This document shows positions 56,733 through 64,000 of a stretch of 64,000 nt of DNA, one piece after another (position 1 is the stretch's first letter; the number at the start of each line of letters is the position of its first letter). The stretch lies in the NCBI GenBank assembly GCA_933228675.1, contig OW121742.1, positions 32,655,534 through 32,719,533 of the forward strand, given 5' to 3'. The translations under genes and the position numbers were made by a program. Under the pieces are notes generated by a model, which was given only the letters and a program-made list of their open reading frames with translations, ran no database searches and was not told the DNA's origin. Source of the DNA: Stomorhina lunata. Lineage: Eukaryota > Arthropoda > Insecta > Diptera > Rhiniidae.

Positions 56733-59700
56733 CATTTCTATAGAAAAGTTGATGCCAGGAAGACATTTCTACAGAAAAGTTGACGCTAGGAAGACATTTC
56801 TATAGAAAGGTAGACGCTCGGAAGACATTTCTATAGAAAAGTTGACGATAGGAAAACATTTCTATAGAAAAGTTGACGATATTAACACATCTCTAAAGAA
56901 AAGTTGACGATAGGAAGACATTTCTATAGAAAAGTTGACAATAGGAAGACATTTCTATAGAAAAGTTGAGGATAGGAAGACATTTCCATAGAAAAGCTGA
57001 CGATAGGAACACATGTCTATAGAAAAGTTGACAATAAGAAGACATTTCTATAGCAAATTTGACGATAGGAAGACATTTCTATAGAAAAGTTGATTACAGG
57101 AAGACATCTCTATAGAAAAGTTGATGATAGGAAAACATTTCTATAGAAAAGTTGACGATAAGAAGACATTTCTATAGAAAAGTTGACGATAGGAAGACAT
57201 TTCTATAGAAAAGTTGACGATAGGAAGACATCTCTATAGAAAATTTGACGATAGGAAGACATTTCTATAGAAAAGTTGACGATAGGAAGACATTTCTATA
57301 GAAAAGTTGACGATAGGAAGACATTTCTATACAAAAGTTGATGATAGGAAGACATTTCTATAGAAAAGTTGACGATAGGAAGACATTTCTATAGAAGAGT
57401 TGACGATAGGAAGACATTTCTATAAAAAAGTTGACGATAGGAAGACATTTCTATAGAAAAGTTCACGATAGGAAGACATTTCTATAGAAAAGTTGACGAT
57501 AGGAAGACATTTCTATAGAAAAGTTGACGATAGGAAGACATTTCTATAGAAAAGTTGACGATAGGAAGACATTTCTATAGAAAAGTTGACGATAGGAAGA
57601 CATTTCTATACAAATGTTGACGATAGGAAGACATTTCTATAGAAAAGTTGACGATAGGAAGACATTTCTATAGAAAAGTTGACGATGGGAAGACATTTCT
57701 ATAAAAAAGTTGACGATAGGAAGACATCTCTATAGAAAAATTGACGATAGGAAGACATTTCTATAGAAAAGTTGACGAAAGGAAGACATTTCTATAGAAA
57801 AGTTGACGATAGGAAGACATTTCTATAGAAAAGTTGACGATAGGAAGACATTTCTATAGAAAAGTTGACGATAGGAAGACATTTCTATAGAAAAGTTGAC
57901 GATAGGAAGACATTTCTACAGAAAAGTTGACGATAGGAAGACATTTCTATAGATAAGTTGATGATAGGAAGACATTTCTATAGAAAATTTGACGATAGGA
58001 AGACATTTCTATAGAAAAGTTGACGATAGGAAGACATTTCTATAGAAAAGTTGACGATAGGAAGACATTTCTATAGAAAAGTTGACAATAGGAAGACATT
58101 TCTATAGAAAAGTTGAGGATAGGAAGACATTTCTATAGAAAAGCTGACGATAGGAACACATGTCTATAGAAAAGTTGACAATAAGAAGACATTTCTATAG
58201 CAAATTTGACGATAGGAAGACATTTCTATAGAAAAGTTGATTACAGGAAGACATCTCTATAGAAAAGTTGATGATAGGAAAACATTTCTATAGAAAAGTT
58301 GACGATAAGAAGACATTTCTATAGAAAAGTTGACGATAGGAAGACATTTCTATAGAAAAGTTGACGATAGGAAGACATCTCTATAGAAAAGTTGACGATA
58401 GGAAGACATTTCTATAGAAAAGTTGACGATAGGAAGACATTTCTATAGAAAAGTTGACGATAGGAAGACATTTCTATAGAAAAGTTGACGATAGGAAGAC
58501 ATCTCTATAGAAAAGTTGACAATAGGAAGACATTTCTATAGAAAAGTTGAGGATAGGAAGACATTTCTATAGAAAAGCTGACGATAGGAACACATGTCTA
58601 TAGAAAAGTTGACAATAAGAAGACATTTCTATAGCAAATTTGACGATAGGAAGACATTTCTATAGAAAAGTTGATTACAGGAAGACATCTCTATAGAAAA
58701 GTTGATGATAGGAAAACATTTCTATAGAAAAGTTGACGATAAGAAGACATTTCTATAGAAAAGTTGACGATAGGAAGACATTTCTATAGAAAAGTTGACG
58801 ATAGGAAGACATCTCTATAGAAAAGTTGACGATAGGAAGACATTTCTATAGAAAAGTTGACGATAGGAAGACATTTCTATAGAAAAGTTGACGATAGGAA
58901 GACATTTCTATAGAAAAGTTGACGATAGGAAGACATTTCTATAGAAAAGTTGACGAAAGGAAGACATTTCTATAGAAAAGTTGACGATAGGAAGACATTT
59001 CTATAGAAAGGTAGACGCTCGGAAGACATTTCTATAGAAAAGTTGACGATAGGAAGACATTTCTATAGAAAAGTTGACGATATTAACACATCTCTATAGA
59101 AAAGTTGACGATAGGAAGACATTTCTATGGAAAAGTTGACAATAGGAAGACATTTCTATAGAAAAGTTGAGGATAGGAAGACATTTCTATAGAAAAGCTG
59201 ACGATAGGAACACATGTCTATAGAAAAGTTGACAATAAGAAGACATTTCTATAGCAAATTTGACGATAGGAAGACATTTCTATAGAAAAGTTGATTACAG
59301 GAAGACATCTCTATAGAAAAGTTGATGATAGGAAAACATTTCTATAGAAAAGTTGACGATAAGAAGACATTTCTATAGAAAAGTTGACGATAGGAAGACA
59401 TTTCTATAGAAAAGTTGACGATAGGAAGACATCTCTATAGAAAAGTTGACGATAGGAAGACATTTCTATAGAAAAGTTGACGATAGGAAGACATTTCTAT
59501 AGAAAAGTTGACGATAGGAAGACATTTCTATAGAAAAGTTGACGATAGGAAGACATTTCTATAGAAAAGTTGACGATAGGAAGACATCTCTATAGAAAAG
59601 TTGACGATAGGAAGACATTTCTATAGAAAAGTTGACGATAGGAAGACATTTCTATAGAAAAGTTGACGATAGGAAGACATTTCTATAGAAAAGTTGACGA

Positions 59701-60362
59701 TAGGAAGACATTTCTATACAAAAGTTGACGATAGGAAGACATTTCTATAGAAAAGTTGACGATAGGAAGACATTTCTATAGAAAAGTTGACGATGGGAAG
59801 ACATTTCTATTAAAAAGTTCACGAGAGGAAGACATTTCTATAGAAAAGTTCACGATAGGAAGACATTTCTATAGAAAGGTTGACGATAGGAAGACATTTC
59901 TATAGAAAAGTTGACGATAGGAAGACATTTCTATAGAAAAGTTTACGATAGGAAGACATTTCTATAGAAAAGTTGACGATAGGAAGACATTTCTATAGAA
60001 AAGTTGACGATAGGAAGACATTTCTATAGAAAAGTTGACGATAGGAAGACATTTCTACAGAAAAGTTGACGATAGGAAGACATTTCTACAGAAAAGTTGA
60101 CGATAGGAAGACATTTTTATAGATAAGTTGACGATAGGAAGACATTTCTATAGAAAATTTGACGATAGGAAGACATTTCTATAGAAAAGTTGACGATAGG
60201 AAGACATTTCTGTAGAAAAGTTGACGATAGGAAGACATTTCTATAGAAAAGTTAACGATAGGAAGACATTTCTAAAATAAAGTTGACGATAGGATGACAT
60301 TTCTATAGAAAAGTTGACGATAGGAAGACATTTCTATAGATAAGTAAGACGTTTCTATAGAA
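56733..60362 (+). repeat. Main 31-bp satellite array (about 117 units) with higher-order structure
   Basis: Units of 31 bp: ATTTCTATAGAAAAGTTGAC followed by GATAGGAAGAC, mostly over 90% identical. A run of about ten variant units, recognisable by GGAACACATGTCTATAG, AGCAAATTTGACGATAGG and GTTGATTACAGG in fixed order, occurs four times: the ACATGT marker is at 57011, 58158, 58592 and 59212. The spacings 1147, 434 and 620 bp are exactly 37, 14 and 20 units. The rare unit GGTAGACGCTCGG at 56810 and 59011 is 71 units apart. The array is thus kept in register while blocks are copied. No stop-free coding frame because 31 is not a multiple of 3. Confidence 0.97.
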
Positions 60363-61734
60363 AAGTGAAGTCATTGAATATCATTCAAGCATTAGCCTAG
60401 TCTATGTTTAAGACAGAAGCTTGAGTACAAGATTATAGTTGGAATATAATTTAATAGAATAAGAATCTACTCTAAAAAAAATATAAGATAGTAGACAGAG
60501 TATAAGATTTTCGGATGTATGTAAGAAGTATAATTAAGAATATATGGTTTAAGTCTGCATAAAAAAACTTTGAAGGAAAATCTAATTTTTCATTTATTTA
60601 CATAATTTTTTTCTTTGAAATCTGACTCTTAAATAGTTATACCTTGAAATGCCACTTGAAAAAGAAAATCCACATTGGATATTCTTTTCGAAACTGCACA
60701 AATATAAGCCCTTTTTCAAGTGCATGTTTTTTTGTTTATCTTTTTCAGCGGTTGGTCTTACTAGATCAACCACATCTTACAACATAAACAAATCTGTGTT
60801 AAGAAAAGAAAAACAACAGCAACAAAATACACTTGCAACAACTTTGTACAACAAATTTAAGATGTAAAACCAATGCTAACAGTCAAGGCAGTTTGTCTTG
60901 TCACTCAATCAAATACAAAAGTAACTACAACTGTTGGTCTTGTCTGTCCTAGCTTTAGACTGTCTTTCATTTAGCCAGTAGTCGAGCAGGCAGGCAGGCA
61001 GTCAGTCAACACTACCACCAGCAGCAAAATCAGCAGCAGTCAGTCGTCATCATCATCACCGTATTAATATAAACACATGCCTGCAAGCACAAAAATCGCC
61101 ATGGAAATGTTGACAATTTGAATTTGTTGAAAGAAGAAAAATTGCTGTCCAACAAAAGCAACAACGACGACAACAGCAAAAGTGATGATGGAAAATCTAC
61201 AATAAATAAATCCAAATAAAAAGCAACAAAAGAAAAACAAATGGAAAAACATTATGTGCACAACAAGGATAACACATACAAAAGAAATGAAATCCTTGGA
61301 AAACTCAAGTTTCTAAAAAAATAAACAGGATAATTTCTGCTCGTGCAGAGATCAGCCAAAATCACTTGTTATTTCAGAGATAACAAATAGAAAAGGATTT
61401 CAGTAAATTTAAGGATTTAAGAGAAATAATTATGATGAATTTCGTAAATGAGTGATTGCAATTGGTGGTTGATAAAGCCTTGTAGGTGGTAGCTATGATA
61501 TGGGTTAGAATAATGACCGACACCTTTTGAGTGTGTGCAGACAGTAGGTGGTCGACAACTTTGATGTGGTTATTCATCACTATCTGTTGTGTAAACAGTA
61601 TTTAGAAACAAATTATTAGAAGTGATTTATTTTAAAGATATTTTTGTGACAAATTTAACAAAAACATTAAGTTTTCAATGAAAATAAAAATATTTTACTA
61701 TCGTTAAATTTTCTAAAGAAGTGTCATACTCCAC
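60363..61734. other. Spacer between oppositely oriented 31-bp arrays
   Basis: Unique sequence, GC-richer at 60880-61100, where (GGCA)n/(GTCA)n (60987-61009), CAGCAGCA and CATCATCATCAC (61048-61059) microsatellites cluster, and CAACAACGACGACAACAGCA lies near 61159-61178. Frames at 60649-60867, 61030-61261 and 61374-61580 follow these simple repeats or have no domain. Confidence 0.5.
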
Positions 61735-63050
61735 AAATGTCTTCCCAATGATAATCTATAGAAATGTCTTCCTAGCGTCAACTTTTCTATAGAAATGTCT
61801 TCCTAGCGGCAACTATTCTATAGAAATGTCTTCCTAACGTCAACTTTTCTATAGAAATGTCTTCCTAACGTCAACCTTTCTATAGAAATGTCTTCCTAAC
61901 GTCAAATTTTCTATTGAAATGTCTTCCTAACGTCAACTTTTCTATAGAAATGTCTTCCTAACGTCAACTTTTCTATAGAAATGTCTTCCTAACGTCAACT
62001 TTTCTATAGAAATGTCTTCCTAACGTCAACTTTTCTATAGAAATGTCTCCCTTACGTCAACTTTTCTATTGAAATATCTTCCTAACGTCAACTTTTCTAT
62101 AGAAGTGTCTTCTTGTGGTCAACATTTCTATAGAAACGTCTTCTTATCGTCAACTTTTCTATAGAAATGTATTTCATCAACTTTTCTACAGATAAGTTTT
62201 ATTCTCGTCAACTTTTCTAATGAAAGGTCTTCCTGTCGTCATTTTTTCTATAGAAAGGTCTTATTATCGTCAACTTTTCTAGAGAAATGTCTTTCTATCG
62301 TCAACTTTTCTATAGAAATGTCTACCTATCGTCAACTTTTCTATGTAAATGTCTTCATATCGTCAACTTTTCTATAGAAATTTCTTCCTATCGTCAACTT
62401 TTCTATAGAAATGTCTTGCTATCGTCAACTTTTATGTAGATATGTCTCCTTGTAGTCAACATTTCTATAGAAATGTCTTCCTATCGTCAACTTTTCTATA
62501 AAAATATCTTACTACCGTCAACTTTTCTATAGAAATATCTTGTCGTCATCAACTTTGCTATAGGAATTTCTTCCTATCTTCAACTTTTCTATAGAAAGGT
62601 CTTCCTGTCATAATTTTTTCTATAGATACGTCTTCCTGTCGTCAACTTTTCTACAGAAGTGTCTTTCTCTCGTCCATTTTTCTATAGAAATGTCTTCCTA
62701 TCCTCAGCTTTTCTATAGAAATGTCTCCCTGTCGACCACTTTTCTGCAGAAATGTCCTCCTGTCATCAACTTTTCTACAGAGTTGTCTTCCTATTGTCAA
62801 CTTTCTATTGAATGTCTCCCTATCGTCAACTTTTCTACAGAAATGTCTTCGTATCGTCAACTTTTCTATAGCAATGTCTTCATGTCGTCAACTTTTTTAT
62901 AGAAATGAGTTCCTATCATCAACTTTTCTGTTAAAATGTTTTCCTATCGTCAACTTTTCTATCAAAATGTTTTCCTAACGTCAACAATTCTATAGAAATG
63001 TCTTCATTACGCCAACTTTTATTTAGAAATGTCTTTCTAATGTCTACTTT
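61735..63050 (-). repeat. 31-bp satellite array, reverse orientation
   Basis: Same family as 56.7-60.4 kb in reverse complement: TTTTCTATAGAAATGTCTTC followed by CTAACGTCAAC. The first third is uniform with CTAACG, like the small block at 54.6 kb; from about 62120 units become CTATCG and more diverged. Overall more heterogeneous than the main array. Frames at 62651-62978 are artefacts. Confidence 0.95.
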
Positions 63051-63804
63051 CGATAACGAAACCAATTAACTTTATATAATTTGAAATAACATATTATTCA
63101 TAGACATTAACCTCTTTAAAACTTTTACTTCTACTTATTTAGAATATAGAGTTGTTTGTTAAATTTCAACTTTAAAATTTGCTTTCCTAAAACCTTTTGT
63201 TTGTATGTCTAAAATCTTAGTCCTTATTGGCATCATTACCTTGACAAACAAGACGTCAGGATAAACAACACACCTACCGACAACAGCACAATCAACAACA
63301 AAAACTAACAATTTAAACAAAAACATAGTTAATAATAATAATAACTAAGTGAAAAAGGTGGTGATGATAATCATTGTCAACAACTACGAGACAAAACAAA
63401 ATAAAACAAATACATTACAATTATTTAATGTCAAACCCACACTTGTTGTTGCTGCTGATGTTTTGTCTGACAGAAAACGGAAACATTTAGTTATCTTCTT
63501 ATTTTCTTGCATTAATACATCCTTATTTTCAAGGTATAAGGTAACATGGACATCATTAAGAAAAATGAATAATAACAATGGCAACAGGAAAGGAACAAAC
63601 AGTAACAAGAACAGTAACAAGAACTATAATAAGATTAGCGTAACTTGGGAATTGTTAAGAAATAAATAAAAATCTTAGAGTCAACAGATGAATTTAGATT
63701 GAAAGGAATTAAGATAAAAAATGCTATGAATTATTTTTAAAGAAATTTAATATAAACATCACAAACTTCTCTCGGAAATATTTTGATTGAAAAGTTGAAC
63801 AAAG
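63051..63804. other. Spacer with A-rich and CAA-type simple repeats
   Basis: Unique sequence with CAACAGCACAATCAACAACA near 63280-63300 and AACAGTAACAAGAACAGTAA near 63598-63620. The 106-codon plus-strand frame (63349-63669) is asparagine/lysine-rich because of these repeats and is not supported as a gene. Confidence 0.5.
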
Positions 63805-64000
63805 AAACCCTTCTATAGAAAAGTTAACGATAAGAAGACATTTCTATAGAAAAGTATACGATAGGAAGACATTTCTATAGAAAAGTTGACGAAAGGAAGA
63901 CATTTCTATAGAAAAGTTGACGAAAGGAAGACACTTCTATAGAAAAGCTTATGATAGCAAGACATTTCTATAGAAAAGTTGACGATATGATGACATTTCT
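63805..64000 (+). repeat. 31-bp satellite array, plus orientation, runs off the right edge
   Basis: Units TTTCTATAGAAAAGTTGACG followed by ATAGGAAGACA (variants AAAGG, ATAGC). It continues beyond the window, so its length is unknown. Confidence 0.93.

Noticed and set aside
56733..60362. CRISPR-like regular array
   Set aside because: There are no unique spacers; the entire 31-bp unit repeats. The sequence is eukaryotic satellite DNA.
63349..63669. 106-codon plus-strand frame, Asn/Lys-rich
   Set aside because: Composition follows AACAGTAAC-type simple repeats; an overlapping minus-strand frame is also open.

Overview
No host protein-coding gene, rRNA or true tRNA gene could be supported in this 64 kb. 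The window is very AT-rich eukaryotic DNA. It is built from minisatellite/satellite arrays, short dispersed elements and transposon remnants, separated by unique AT-rich spacer. The TACCCTTCACCACC-type elements carrying GTCY (GTCC/GTCT) microsatellites resemble the dipteran mini-me/DINE-1 (Helentron-associated) elements. With the (CAA)n-type trinucleotide runs and the overall composition this points to a brachyceran fly, possibly a calyptrate (blowfly or house-fly type). The species call is inference. Every long open frame seen is either a by-product of a tandem repeat with a monomer of 30 or 33 bp, a transposon remnant, or not recognisable.

Layout. 1-2.2 kb: degenerate 29-bp satellite. 3.1-4.2 kb: regular 33-bp satellite. 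6.3-8.2 kb: 30-bp array flanked by conserved ends ('composite D'), with a second copy at 23.6-25.1 kb. 10.3-12.1 kb: Helentron-like element, family A. 12.5-15.3 kb: 29-bp satellite with a 740-bp duplication and a SINE fragment at its right edge. 17.0-18.4 kb: 35-bp TGTTGC satellite ('composite E'), with an inverted copy at 26.6-27.6 kb. 18.9-21.5 kb: 30-bp satellite. 28.4-33.0 kb: two foldback elements, a ~145-bp degenerate tandem repeat and a family B element. 34.9-37.3 kb: a family B element split by a nested family A element. 40.4-41.7 kb: full-length tRNA-derived SINE and a third B copy. 42.2-45.8 kb: diverged duplications and a hAT element with intact-looking ends. 48.5-50.6 kb: a GC-richer block with the 3' end of a LINE reverse transcriptase pseudogene, itself split by a short SINE-like insertion. 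52.7-53.5 kb: fourth B copy. 54.5-64 kb: a 31-bp satellite in both orientations, including a ~3.6-kb array with higher-order structure, plus a degenerate ~30-bp array.

The main unexplained pattern is that most satellite families (29, 30, 31 and 33 bp, with otherwise unrelated linkers) keep the same dyad-symmetric core TTTCTATAGAAA. At least two array types sit between conserved flanking sequences, as if the arrays were the expandable middle of dispersed elements. The autonomous coding capacity behind any of these is not in the window. What can be read is a history of insertion, nesting and unequal exchange rather than a set of cooperating genes.
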